DNA of 64,000 bases. It comes from Candidatus Binataceae bacterium. Its GTDB lineage: Bacteria; Desulfobacterota; Binatia; Binatales; Binataceae. A program made the translations under genes and the position numbers. The stretch's first letter is position 1; each line of letters opens with the position of its first letter. A model generated the notes under the pieces. That model did no database searches. It was not told the DNA's origin and saw only the letters and a program-made list of their open reading frames with translations. Where the stretch lies: positions 1-64,000 of the forward strand of contig DASRHP010000014.1 in the NCBI GenBank assembly GCA_035650475.1, in the 5' to 3' direction. Positions 53,983-62,483 of this stretch are shown here, in pieces.

Positions 53983-55896
53983 TCAGGCGCGGCGCAACGC
54001 CACCTGGGGAGGCGGCGCGGCAAGCGGCGCCGGCGCGATCCCCTGGCTCAGGCACATCGCGTGCAATCGCCCGTGTTCGCGCGCGCACAGCTCGTCCCAG
54101 TTTCCCGACTCGGCCACCGCGCCGCCCTCGATGACGTAGATCAGACCCGCATAGCGCACGGCGGCGATGCGATGGGCGATCATCACGATCGTCGTCTCGC
54201 CGCGCAGCGCGTCGACGGTGGTAAGGATACGCTGCTCGGTATGCGCGTCGAGACTGTTGGTCGCCTCGTCAAGGATCAGCAGGCGCGGACGGCGCAGCAG
54301 CGCGCGCGCGAGCGCAAGCCGCTGGCGCTCGCCCTGCGAGATGGTCGCGCCGCGCTCGCCAATCGGGGTATCGAGCCCCTGCGGCAGGGCGTCAACGAAG
54401 GCGGCCGCCTCGGCTAGGGCGAGCGCCGCGCGCAACTCCGCCTCGCCCGCATCGGGCCGCGCCCACAACAGGTTGTCGCGCACGGTGCCGCGGAAGAGAT
54501 GGGTGTCCTGGGCGACGTAGCCGACCTGCGCGCGCCACGCGCGGGCGCGCTCTTGGTCGAGCACCGCGCCGTCGATCGTCACTCGGCCGGCGGCAGGCAC
54601 GAGCAGCCCGCACATCAGGTCGGCGATGGTGCTCTTGCCGGCGCCCGAGGTGCCGACCAACGCGACGAATTCGCCCGCCGGAACGACGAGATCGAGCTCA
54701 CGTACGGCGGGCGGCTTGTCGGGCTGGTAGGAGAAAGAGACTCGCTCCAGGCGCAGCGCGCCTGCGAACTCGAGCGCCGCCGGCGGCGCGCCCGCCGGCT
54801 CGGCCTCGGCTGCGCATCGCGCGGTCAGCCCCATAACGTTTTCGAACGCGGGCATCGCCTGCACCAGCTCGCGGTACAGGTGATGGCAGAGCATCACGCT
54901 CGGGGTGACCCGCACAAACATCCCGAGCAGGAGGAGCACGGCGAACGGGGCAACCTCGAGCATGCGGAGCGCGACGTAAATCAAGACGGCGAGGATCGCC
55001 ACCGAGCCGAGCTCGAACAGCGTGCCCACGGCCGTCCCTTGGCGCATGATCTCGACGCCGCTGCGCGCGACCTCAGCGCTGACGTTGGCGAAAGACTCGA
55101 AGTTGCGCTCCTGCGCGCTGTACATCCGCGCGGCCTTGAGGCCCTGGAGATGCTCGACGGCGGCGGCGTAGAGGTCGCGCGTGCGGCGGGAAAAATCGGC
55201 GCCCGCGTCATGGAGCAGCCGCGTGCGCCGACGCAACATCAGGACCAGCAGAATTCCGCAGCCGACCACCAGCGCCGTCGTCGGCGCCGAGACCACCAGC
55301 GCGACCGCCAGGTAGAGCGCAAGCAGGAGCAGCCGCGAGACCAGCCCCAACAGTTGCGAACCTGCGACTTCCGCCCGTTCGACCTCGGCGGTCAGCGCAT
55401 GGGTGAGGTCGGCCGAATGCAGCCGCGAAACGAACAGCCATCGCGCGTTCGCGATCGCATGGTACAGCCGGCGGCGGAGCAACAGTCCGAAGCTCTGCTG
55501 GATCGAGTAGAAGGTGACGTTCTGCCATTGGCCTAGCACAGCGCGCGCTCCGACCAGCCCCGCAAACACAATCAGCAGAACGAGCAGGCTCGGATGCAGG
55601 CCGAGGGCCTGGATGGCCCCCGCAATCGTGCGTTCGTAGCGGCCAAGCGAACCTTGGGCGCCAAGGTCAAGCCCCGCGACCTGCAATAGCGGGAGCAGCA
55701 GCGCAAGGCCGACACCCTCAGTCAGCGACAGCAGAAGCATCAGGGCGAGCGCGCCGGCGAGCCGGAGGCGTCCGACTTCGAGCAGCGTCCTGATATAGGC
55801 AACGAGGGTCTTTGTCACGAGGGATTCACGCTGCCTGACGGCCGAATCGGCGTGGTCAGCGTCGCGGAACCCGGGCAGGGAGCTGGCTGCCGTCAT
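53983..55896 (-). CDS. ABC exporter of the lasso-peptide cluster
   Basis: The 637-residue half-transporter has a six-helix membrane domain (from LRLAGALALMLLLSLTEGV) and a C-terminal ATPase with Walker A GTSGAGKST, the signature ISQGERQRLALARAL and Walker B LLILDEATNSLD. The start overlaps a small upstream ORF by four bases. It lacks a C39 peptidase domain, as expected, because the B2 protease cuts the leader. As the last gene of the minus-strand arm it probably exports the mature lasso peptide. Confidence 0.9.
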   Translation of the reverse strand: MTAASSLPGFRDADHADSAVRQRESLVTKTLVAYIRTLLEVGRLRLAGALALMLLLSLTEGVGLALLLPLLQVAGLDLGAQGSLGRYERTIAGAIQALGLHPSLLVLLIVFAGLVGARAVLGQWQNVTFYSIQQSFGLLLRRRLYHAIANARWLFVSRLHSADLTHALTAEVERAEVAGSQLLGLVSRLLLLALYLAVALVVSAPTTALVVGCGILLVLMLRRRTRLLHDAGADFSRRTRDLYAAAVEHLQGLKAARMYSAQERNFESFANVSAEVARSGVEIMRQGTAVGTLFELGSVAILAVLIYVALRMLEVAPFAVLLLLGMFVRVTPSVMLCHHLYRELVQAMPAFENVMGLTARCAAEAEPAGAPPAALEFAGALRLERVSFSYQPDKPPAVRELDLVVPAGEFVALVGTSGAGKSTIADLMCGLLVPAAGRVTIDGAVLDQERARAWRAQVGYVAQDTHLFRGTVRDNLLWARPDAGEAELRAALALAEAAAFVDALPQGLDTPIGERGATISQGERQRLALARALLRRPRLLILDEATNSLDAHTEQRILTTVDALRGETTIVMIAHRIAAVRYAGLIYVIEGGAVAESGNWDELCAREHGRLHAMCLSQGIAPAPLAAPPPQVALRRA

Positions 55897-55997
55897 TCCA
55901 GCAATTCAGCGTATTTAGTTTCTCTTAGATAATCAATGCATGCATAGCCGAGCCAAATCGAGTCATGCCTAAGCGCGACCTCCGCAGCAGCGCTCAT
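55893..55997 (-). CDS. 34-residue small ORF coupled between lasso B2 and exporter genes
   Basis: The frame begins at ATG 55997-55995, overlapping the B2 stop (TGATG), and ends in a TGA that overlaps the exporter ATG (ATGA). Such perfect joints on both sides favour translation. The peptide starts MSAAAEVALRHDSIWLGYAC and is acidic at the end (KYAELLE), without a signal peptide or membrane helix. Local DNA is more AT-rich than its neighbours, and codons such as CTA, AGA and AAA are used. I know no family for it; it could be a chaperone or anchor for the exporter, or a chance frame. Confidence 0.5.
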   Translation of the reverse strand: MSAAAEVALRHDSIWLGYACIDYLRETKYAELLE

Positions 55998-56449
55998 CAC
56001 GGCCTTCCGGTCGAGGCCATCGGACGGTAGCGGTCGAGGTCGAAATCGCCGATCAGCACCTTGCCGTCGGGAGCGACCAACCATGCATGGGCCGCCATGT
56101 TGCGGGCGCCGTCCCTGGCGACGCCGATTCGCAGGTCGCACGCATAACCCGCACGCAGCATCAGCGCCTCCGCCGCGAGCGCCTGCACAAGACAGTTGCC
56201 GCCGCCTGGAATCGCACGTCCGGCGGCCTCGACCGCCCAGATGATGCGCTCGGCAGGGGGCCGTAAACAGGCAATATTCGATGGCGCCGCGCGCAGGCGC
56301 CGTTGACTGCCGACAAGGGCGCCGCGGGCGGTTCGCAGCGGCATCAGCTTGACCATCACGCGGGCGGCGGCGACCGCCGTCGCCGCGCGCATCAATAGGC
56401 GGCGATCGGAGGAAGGGAGGCTAAGAAAGGTGGCGAGCCGGCGCCGCAT
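55997..56449 (-). CDS. Lasso-peptide leader protease B2 (transglutaminase-like)
   Basis: From ATG 56449 (an upstream TTG at 56506 is possible) the protein has 150 residues. It begins MRRRLATFLSLPSSDRRLLM, as lasso B2 proteins do, and has the papain-like triad in PGGGNCLVQALAAEAL (Cys86), NMAAHAWL (His121) and IGDFD (Asp135). It removes the leader of the precursor with the help of B1. It is in the minus-strand arm between the nucleotidyltransferase and the small ORF. Confidence 0.9.
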   Translation of the reverse strand: MRRRLATFLSLPSSDRRLLMRAATAVAAARVMVKLMPLRTARGALVGSQRRLRAAPSNIACLRPPAERIIWAVEAAGRAIPGGGNCLVQALAAEALMLRAGYACDLRIGVARDGARNMAAHAWLVAPDGKVLIGDFDLDRYRPMASTGRP

Positions 56450-56540
56450 CACGTGCTCGATGATCTCCGATCGCCGATCGCCCGGCAAGCCACGCGCTGC
56501 CGCCAAAACGGAATCGGACCAACCATGATGCCGCCGCGCA

Positions 56541-57833
56541 TCAGCGTGCCCTGCGCTGCGTCACTGAATCCGCGCGCCAGAGCCCGCGCATGGCGGCGCT
56601 GCTCCCTTTCAGAGCAATCCGCAATGGACGCAGCAGGTAGTACAACGGTGCCAGGGCGCGCGGCAGGCGTGCGAGTTCGCGATCGTCGGCGCCCGGGGTA
56701 AGCGCGCGGGCGGCGAGGTAGCGGATTCGCGCGCGAGGCTGTTCAATCATCCGCAGCGGAATCGACCATCGCTGATAAAGCCGTGGCCCGCGCGCATCCG
56801 GATCGGCCGCATGCGCGATGAAGGTGCGCGCGGCGCGAATTACCGCGGGTTCGCTGCGCGCCTCCACAAGCGCTTCCTCGGGCACCTCAGCTTCGAGCAG
56901 GTCGTGAACGAGCACGACTCCCAGCAAAAGCATCCGGCGCGCCCCGACGCGCGCGGCGCGCTCGCGCAGCGGCTGCCAATCAACGGGCGCGGCGCGCATC
57001 AACTGCGCGACGTCGCATACGCCGCTTAGCGTTTCCCATCCGTGCCGGGCACCGTGCGCGCAGAGGTAGAGCAGATGATCGTCGGGGGCAAGCGTGCGCA
57101 CGCCGCCGCCTTCCAATTCGACCGTTATCGCGCGCTGCCAAAGCTCGTCGCCGCCCAATGCCAGCGGAAAATATGGCTCGGCGAGCCGCCAATGGAGATC
57201 GATCGCCGCAAACGATCCCGGCTTCGCGAGCGAGGTTTCAAAGACGCCACTTCGCCCGATTTCCCCGACTCCGTATCCAGCAGGCGCGACGTAGCCGTCG
57301 GCGGTCAGGAGCCTGACCGCCTCGGCCGCCTGGTCCTCGCGCACCAGAAGGTCCAAATCGATAAACTGCCGGAGATTGGAGCTGCCATAAGCATGGACGG
57401 CCAGTGCGGGCCCCTTGAACGCGAGCGCCCGGATGCCGGCCGTCGCCATCAGCGCGTTGACGCGGACCAGCTCGCGCGCCAACGACGCGTTGCGCAGGGC
57501 ATTGGCCTGGAACTGCCGGCGCATCGGCTGAATCGCCTCAGCCGCCGCTACCCCGTCGAGCGTCTGGCTCAGGCTCTTGTACACGAGCGGCAGGATCGCG
57601 TGGCGCGAGGCAAACGCCGCAAGCGCGAGCCAGTCGATTGCCCCGCCGCCAAGGAGCTCCCGCGCTCGGGCCGCGCGATGTCCCGTCACGGCCAGCGCCG
57701 CACAACAGAGCGCTAGCTCCGCCTCGCGCCCGGGGCCAATCGCATGGGATGACCGACGAGCCTGAACTTCGCTCGGCGCATCCAAGCTGCGCGTCCTTGC
57801 GGTCAGTTCCGTGTCGTTCGCGACAGCAGGCAC
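56541..57833 (-). CDS. Nucleotidyltransferase-fold protein of the lasso cluster
   Basis: The 430-residue protein carries the NTP_transf_5 type core: ALAFKGPALAVHAYGSSNLR and FIDLDLLVREDQ with the Asp-x-Asp metal pair, then IDLHWRLAEPYFPL. Members occur in some lasso-peptide clusters, possibly as tailoring enzymes, but their product is not established. It is the first gene of the minus-strand arm and starts back-to-back with the B1 gene across about 360 bases. Confidence 0.85.
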   Translation of the reverse strand: MPAVANDTELTARTRSLDAPSEVQARRSSHAIGPGREAELALCCAALAVTGHRAARARELLGGGAIDWLALAAFASRHAILPLVYKSLSQTLDGVAAAEAIQPMRRQFQANALRNASLARELVRVNALMATAGIRALAFKGPALAVHAYGSSNLRQFIDLDLLVREDQAAEAVRLLTADGYVAPAGYGVGEIGRSGVFETSLAKPGSFAAIDLHWRLAEPYFPLALGGDELWQRAITVELEGGGVRTLAPDDHLLYLCAHGARHGWETLSGVCDVAQLMRAAPVDWQPLRERAARVGARRMLLLGVVLVHDLLEAEVPEEALVEARSEPAVIRAARTFIAHAADPDARGPRLYQRWSIPLRMIEQPRARIRYLAARALTPGADDRELARLPRALAPLYYLLRPLRIALKGSSAAMRGLWRADSVTQRRAR

Positions 57834-58070
57834 ATCGCGCCTCTTTGCCCATTGTGCCTGAAACTCTGCTCCAAAGCTTGCGCTGACGGATCAGGAGCGC
57901 CGATTCGGCGATGCGAAACGGGATTCAGGCATCTAGACAGCGAAAGCATAAGTCGGCACACTCAGCCGTTAGATGCCGAGTCTAGCGAAGGACCGGAAGG
58001 AGAGCTCGAAGGGGGACCGAGAAGTCGGAAGTCGAGAATTTGGCGTTCAGTTTAGCTCAAAACCGTCAAT

Positions 58071-58099
58071 TTGACTAAACGTGTTCTATACGATATTAA
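58071..58099 (+). promoter_or_regulatory. Candidate sigma-70 promoter of the lasso BCAK arm
   Basis: TTGACT (58071-58076) and TATTAA (58094-58099) are separated by 17 bases; the surrounding DNA is more AT-rich than its flanks. A start near 58106 gives a leader of about 85 bases to B1. The remainder of the divergent gap 57834-58191 should also hold the promoter of the other arm; I cannot pick it out. Confidence 0.45.
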
Positions 58100-58191
58100 G
58101 ATAACGGATACTCCTCGTCACCTCTAAGTGCTCGGCGCAACCGCGGGAGGAGTCAGGAGCTCGGAGGCCGATTAACACCGGCTTAGACGCA

Positions 58192-58479
58192 GTGAGCACA
58201 GGCAACCACACTATCCGCGCGCGGTTATCTGCCGACGTGATGAGCGAGCGCTTCGGCGACGAGATCGTATTGCTCAACCTTAAGACCAACCGCTTTTTTT
58301 CGCTCAATCGCACCGGCGCCAGACTCTGGGAACTGCTGGCGGCGGGGGAGCGGCTCGAGGCAATCGAAGAGCAGCTCTGCCGAGAATTCGAAGTTGACCG
58401 GGCGCAAGTCACGGTGGAGGTCGAGCGGATGGTGGCCTCGCTCAACAAAGAGCAGCTATTGGAGCTGGAGGAAGGCTGA
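58192..58479 (+). CDS. Lasso-peptide B1 (PqqD-family RiPP recognition element)
   Basis: A 95-residue protein from GTG 58192 with SERFGDEIVLLNLKTNRFFS and LNRTGARLWELLAAGERLEA, the PqqD-like winged fold used as RRE. It binds the precursor leader and delivers it to B2 and the cyclase. The start lacks a strong ribosome-binding site; ATG 58240 is too late for the fold. It ends five bases before the cyclase gene. Confidence 0.92.
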   Translation: MSTGNHTIRARLSADVMSERFGDEIVLLNLKTNRFFSLNRTGARLWELLAAGERLEAIEEQLCREFEVDRAQVTVEVERMVASLNKEQLLELEEG

Positions 58480-58484
58480 CGCCG

Positions 58485-60398
58485 ATGGCAGTAAGGGCAG
58501 CCGCGCTCCGACCGGAGTTGAAAGAGCATGGGTGGCCGCGATGGGTCGCGGCGCTCAGCCGCGGCATCGCCAGCGAGGTTCCGGGCCATCGGCGGATGGC
58601 CTTGGGTCCCGCGCGCGCCGAACGACGGCTCAACCTGTTTTGCCAGCTCGGAGAACCCGAACCGCTGGTCGCGGCCACGGGCAGCTGCGCCGTTGTGCTG
58701 GAAGGCTTCCTTTACAACGGGGCCGACCTCGCTGGCGAACTCGGCACCGACGAGGCCGACGATGCCGAGACTATACTGCGGGCATATGAACGCTGGGGCG
58801 AAGACCTGCTTAACAGGCTACGCGGGATCTTCGCCCTCGTGGTCTGGGATGCGAGTCGCGACCTGCTGTTGTGCGCGCGCGACGCGATGGGCAATCATCC
58901 GTTGTTCTTCTCCAGCGGCGCAGGCGACCTGATCGTTTCGACCTCGCTCGAAGCCGTGGTGCGCCATCCGTCTGTCTCCCGGGCGATTAATCGAGCTGCG
59001 GTCACCAGCTATTTCCTGGATTTCTTCCCCAAGCTCGGGGAGACCTTTTACGCCGAGGCGGAAAGGGTTCCGCCTGGACACGCCCTCGCAGTGAGCCGCG
59101 GAGAGCGGCGGGTTTATCGTTATTGGAATCCGCAAGCGCCAAAGCTCGGCTCAGGCTGGGTGACCGAAGACGAGGTCGAGCGGTTCAACGAGCTATTGTC
59201 GCGTGCGGTCGAGCGGTCTTTGGAGTTCGGCCCGTTGGGAATTTATCTCAGCGGCGGACTTGATTCCGTCAGTATCGCCGCCGTCGCCACCGACCTCAGC
59301 CGCGAGCGCGGGGTTCCGGCGCCGCGTGCTCTTTCGCTGATTTTTTCGACCCCTGAAGCGAATGAAGAGCGGGTGCAAAAGGCGGTGGGAGAACGGCTCG
59401 GCCTGGAGCATGACCTCGTGCCTTTCAGCGTCGCGGTCGGATCGCGGGGGATTTTGGGACCGGCCGTCGAGATGAGCGCGCACTCACCTCATCCGCTGCA
59501 GAACTACCTGCTGAGCGCGTACAACTATCTCGCGAGTCTGGGCCAACAGAACGGATGCCGGGCGATCCTGACTGGCACCGGTGGCGACGAGTGGCTGGGC
59601 GTCTCGCCCTTTCTGGCCGCTGATCTGATCGGCTCATTGGATGTTGTCGGGCTTTACCGTTTGTGGAATCAAACCCGTCGTTCGTTCAGGGTTGGACAGT
59701 GCGCCTATGCATTCCGCCTGCTGTGGAGCTTCGGGCTGCGCACCCTGCTGCGCGACACGACGCTGCGGACGCTCGAGCGGCGCAGTCCGTCAACTTTCGC
59801 TCGGATCAAGCGGAATCGGTTACGCAGGTTATTGCAGCCTTGGCAAAGGGTCGATGCGGAACTGTGGAGCAGCGTCAGCTCGCGCGTCGAGGCGGTGGAA
59901 ACCGATCGGATCAGGGGGCTCGCCGAATGCGGAACCTATTTTGCGGAGGTGCACCGCGCGCTCGACCATCCGCTGGTCTCGTGGGAGATGGAAGAGTTGT
60001 TCGAAAACGGCAAGCGCTTGGGCCTGAGGTTTCTGCACCCCTATTTTGACCGCGACCTGGTCGAGCTGCTCTACCGCACGCCCCCCGCGCTGCTCAACCG
60101 TGGCGGACTGACCAAGGGTCTGGTGCGCCAGACGGTAGCCAAGCGGTTTCCTGGCCTTGGTTTCGACCAGCAAAAGAAGGTGCAGCTCACAAAGTTTTTT
60201 CCGTCGGTGATACGCGCCGAGGGGGCCGAGGTATGGAAGAGATTAGGTGGCGCAAAGGCCCTCATCGCCCTAGGGCTCGCCGAGCCGCAGCAGGTTGACT
60301 CTTGGGTGAGTACCGTGTTCCAGTCCGACCATCATCCAAAGGCCTTTCGGGTGTGGCAAATGATGAGTATGGAGTCGTGGCTAAGGGCGCGATTGTAG
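58485..60398 (+). CDS. Lasso-peptide cyclase (asparagine-synthetase-like, C)
   Basis: The 637-residue protein has an N-terminal glutaminase-type fold without the nucleophilic Cys at position 2 (MAVRAA), then an AsnB synthetase domain with the ATP-binding SGGLDS (256-261) in GIYLSGGLDSVSIAAV. GTGGDEWLGVSPFLAADL and ELLYRTPPALLNRGGLTKGL follow. It activates a Glu or Asp side chain with ATP and lets the N-terminal amine close the macrolactam ring. It lies between B1 and the precursor gene in the usual arrangement. Confidence 0.93.
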   Translation: MAVRAAALRPELKEHGWPRWVAALSRGIASEVPGHRRMALGPARAERRLNLFCQLGEPEPLVAATGSCAVVLEGFLYNGADLAGELGTDEADDAETILRAYERWGEDLLNRLRGIFALVVWDASRDLLLCARDAMGNHPLFFSSGAGDLIVSTSLEAVVRHPSVSRAINRAAVTSYFLDFFPKLGETFYAEAERVPPGHALAVSRGERRVYRYWNPQAPKLGSGWVTEDEVERFNELLSRAVERSLEFGPLGIYLSGGLDSVSIAAVATDLSRERGVPAPRALSLIFSTPEANEERVQKAVGERLGLEHDLVPFSVAVGSRGILGPAVEMSAHSPHPLQNYLLSAYNYLASLGQQNGCRAILTGTGGDEWLGVSPFLAADLIGSLDVVGLYRLWNQTRRSFRVGQCAYAFRLLWSFGLRTLLRDTTLRTLERRSPSTFARIKRNRLRRLLQPWQRVDAELWSSVSSRVEAVETDRIRGLAECGTYFAEVHRALDHPLVSWEMEELFENGKRLGLRFLHPYFDRDLVELLYRTPPALLNRGGLTKGLVRQTVAKRFPGLGFDQQKKVQLTKFFPSVIRAEGAEVWKRLGGAKALIALGLAEPQQVDSWVSTVFQSDHHPKAFRVWQMMSMESWLRARL

Positions 60399-60441
60399 CG
60401 GCGGATTTCGGATTTTGATCCAGATGGGTAAGGAGCTACTT

Positions 60442-60627
60442 ATGGCAAAGGGTCAAGGCAGAGGGTCGGGAGCCACACAGGCCGAGGCTGAGAAACAGCC
60501 TTGGCAGAAGATGGAACTGACCTACGTCGGCGATGCGGCCGAGCTGATCCAGGGTGGTGGAGGCAAGCTCAGTATTCAGGCTGATGATACCGGAGATGCT
60601 CCCCGCAAGCCGAAGGGGCTGGGCTAA
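60442..60627 (+). CDS. Lasso-peptide precursor (A)
   Basis: ATG 60442 follows AAGGAG by six bases and gives 61 residues; a TTG at 60415 is a longer but weaker start. It opens MAKGQGRGSG and the leader holds WQKMELTYVGDAAELIQ, close to the YxxPxLxxxG recognition motif of lasso leaders, with Trp for Tyr and Met for Pro. The rest is GGGGKLSIQADDTGDAPRKP and a short KGLG end. Asp48 is the ninth residue if the core starts at Gly40 and the eighth if it starts at Gly41; Asp49 is the ninth from Gly41. No Thr stands before the presumed cleavage site, where the known leaders have one. Confidence 0.82.
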   Translation: MAKGQGRGSGATQAEAEKQPWQKMELTYVGDAAELIQGGGGKLSIQADDTGDAPRKPKGLG

Positions 60628-60645
60628 GGCTGCCTGAGGGCTTTC

Positions 60646-61530
60646 ATGCCCCCCGGACCAGCGTTTATCGCGCGGCGAGTGGAGTTTGCAATCGCCGCAG
60701 CGACGCCTGTCCGCGCACGCCCGCCCGACAGCGCCGCCGTCGAGGTCTGGCGCGACGTGCGCGGAATCGCGTGCGCCTTCAGCTACACCGCCGGCGGCTA
60801 CGCCTGGATGGAGATGCCGGGCGCGGCCACGTTCCGCTTCGATGCGCGCCGCCTGAGCGTGACCGCGTATCCGGAACCGGGCGTCCAGTGCGGGCTCGTC
60901 GAAGCGGCCTATCGCCACGCCGCGCTGCCGGTGGCGCTGCATTACTTCGGAGCCGAAGTTCTGCACGCAAGCGCGATCCGCGCGTCCACCGGCGTGGTCG
61001 TGTTCTGCGCGGTTTCCGAAACCGGCAAATCAACGATGGCGGCGGCCTTCGGCGCGCGCGGCTATCCGCTATGGGCCGACGACGCGGTCGCGATCGAGGC
61101 CGAGGATGGCGCGCCGAACAAAACGATCAGGCTGCCGTTCGACCTGCGGTTGCGCGCGGCCTCGGCGGCTCATCTGGGTCGCGCGCCGGCGCGCGCCGGC
61201 GCCGCGCATGAGTTCGCCACCAGCCCGCTGGCGGCGCTGTGCGTTCTGGAACGCGCGGAGCCGGTGCGAGGCGACGTGAGCGTCGAGCGGCTTTCCGCGG
61301 GCCGCGCGCTCGCCGCGTTGCTCCCGCATGCCTTCTCTTTCAGCCTTAAGGACGAGGCGCGCAAGCGCCTCACGCTGCGCCGCTACCTTCATCTGGCCGC
61401 GCGCACACCCGTCTTCCGCGTCGCGTTCGCGGCGGGATTCGAGCGGCTGCCCGCGGTGCTCGACGCAATCGAGCAAACCGTCGCCGGCTTCGCGCCCGAC
61501 GAATCCGCGCGCGAAGCCGCCGCCCTCTGA
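60646..61530 (+). CDS. HprK-like kinase of the lasso cluster (K)
   Basis: The 294-residue protein matches HPr-kinase-like tailoring enzymes of lasso clusters: LHASAIRASTG, a P-loop FCAVSETGKST (Lys128) in which the usual first Gly is Ala, and YPLWADDAVAI with two Asp (145-146) of the catalytic site. The related paeninodin enzyme phosphorylates a C-terminal Ser of its precursor. Here the precursor ends in Gly, so the target would have to be Ser44, Thr50 or another group. It begins 18 bases after the precursor gene. Confidence 0.85.
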   Translation: MPPGPAFIARRVEFAIAAATPVRARPPDSAAVEVWRDVRGIACAFSYTAGGYAWMEMPGAATFRFDARRLSVTAYPEPGVQCGLVEAAYRHAALPVALHYFGAEVLHASAIRASTGVVVFCAVSETGKSTMAAAFGARGYPLWADDAVAIEAEDGAPNKTIRLPFDLRLRAASAAHLGRAPARAGAAHEFATSPLAALCVLERAEPVRGDVSVERLSAGRALAALLPHAFSFSLKDEARKRLTLRRYLHLAARTPVFRVAFAAGFERLPAVLDAIEQTVAGFAPDESAREAAAL

Positions 61531-61575
61531 GATTCCGGACCAATACAAGGGGACCTGCCCGCCGTTCGGCGAGCG

Positions 61576-62459
61576 CTAGCGCAGCCGCGGGCGGACTTCG
61601 CGCTCGAAGCGCTCGAAGAAACCGTCGAAACCGGTGCGCTCGAGCGCGATCGGCGTCACCAGCACTTCACCGACTCCCAGTTCGGCGAACTCGCTGAGAT
61701 AGGCGGCGAGTTCGGCGGGCGGCGCAAGGATTCCGCGCAGGTAGCCGCCCGTTTCGGTCCATCGCTCGGCGAAGCCGACATAGACGCGATGGCTCAGGGC
61801 GAAGCCGTCGAGCGAGCGGCCGCGGGCGGCGGCGAAATCGCGAAGCCACTTCAGCCGCTCGGCCAGCTCTGGCGCGCGCATCCGCGTCCCGTGCCACCCG
61901 TCGCCCAGCTCGACCGCGCGCCTTAGCGCGCGCCGGCTGAGCCCACCGACCCAGAGCGGGATCCGCCCCGCGGCCGGCGCCGGCGCGCAGCGCATCGCGT
62001 CGAAGTTGAAGAACTCGCCATGGAACGAGGAAAGGTCGCTGGCCCACATCGTGCGCATCAGGCGGATCGCTTCGTCGCAGAACGCGCCGCGCCGCTCGTA
62101 CGGCGCGCCCAGCGCGCGGAACTCCTCGACCATCCATCCGCCGCCCACTCCGACCACGAGCCGCCCGCCGCACAGACGGTCGAGCGTCGCGAGCTCCTTG
62201 GCGAGAACGATCGGATTGCGATAGGGCAGCACCAGCACGCTGGTGGCGAGCCGGATTCGGCTCGTCACCGCCGCGGCGTAAGCGAGGTCGCAATCGGCTC
62301 CAGCAGCGTGCCGACCTGAACCGTCGGATGCTGCGCGGGAGTCAGGACGTGGTCGCTGACCCACAGCGAGGCATAGCCGGCTTCCTCGGCGCGGCGCGCG
62401 ACGCGCGCTAGCAGCCGCGGATCGTCCTGAAACTGCGGCAGATGCAGCCCGATTTCCAC
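61576..62459 (-). pseudogene. LLM class oxidoreductase gene with a one-base frameshift
   Basis: The N-terminal part (GTG 62459, MEIGLHLPQFQDD, SLWVSDHVLTP) and the rest (AYAAAVTSRIRLATSVLVLP, GGRLVVGVGGGWMVEEFRAL, IPLWVGGLSRRALRR) are in different frames of the minus strand. The switch is near 62282-62290, where the minus strand reads GCGACCTCGC; one more C would join LEPIAT to LAYAAAV as in the family. The restored product would be 294 residues. It may be a true mutation or an assembly error in a C run. Confidence 0.82.
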
Positions 62460-62483
62460 CGCGCTCCCCGCCGCCCCCGTCGG

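Noticed and set aside
54499-55536. 345-codon plus-strand frame
   Set aside because: Antisense to the ABC exporter, whose membrane and ATPase motifs are clear.
62265-62459. Short minus-strand frame as an independent gene
   Set aside because: It continues into the LLM family sequence after a one-base frame change, so it is the N-terminus of that gene.
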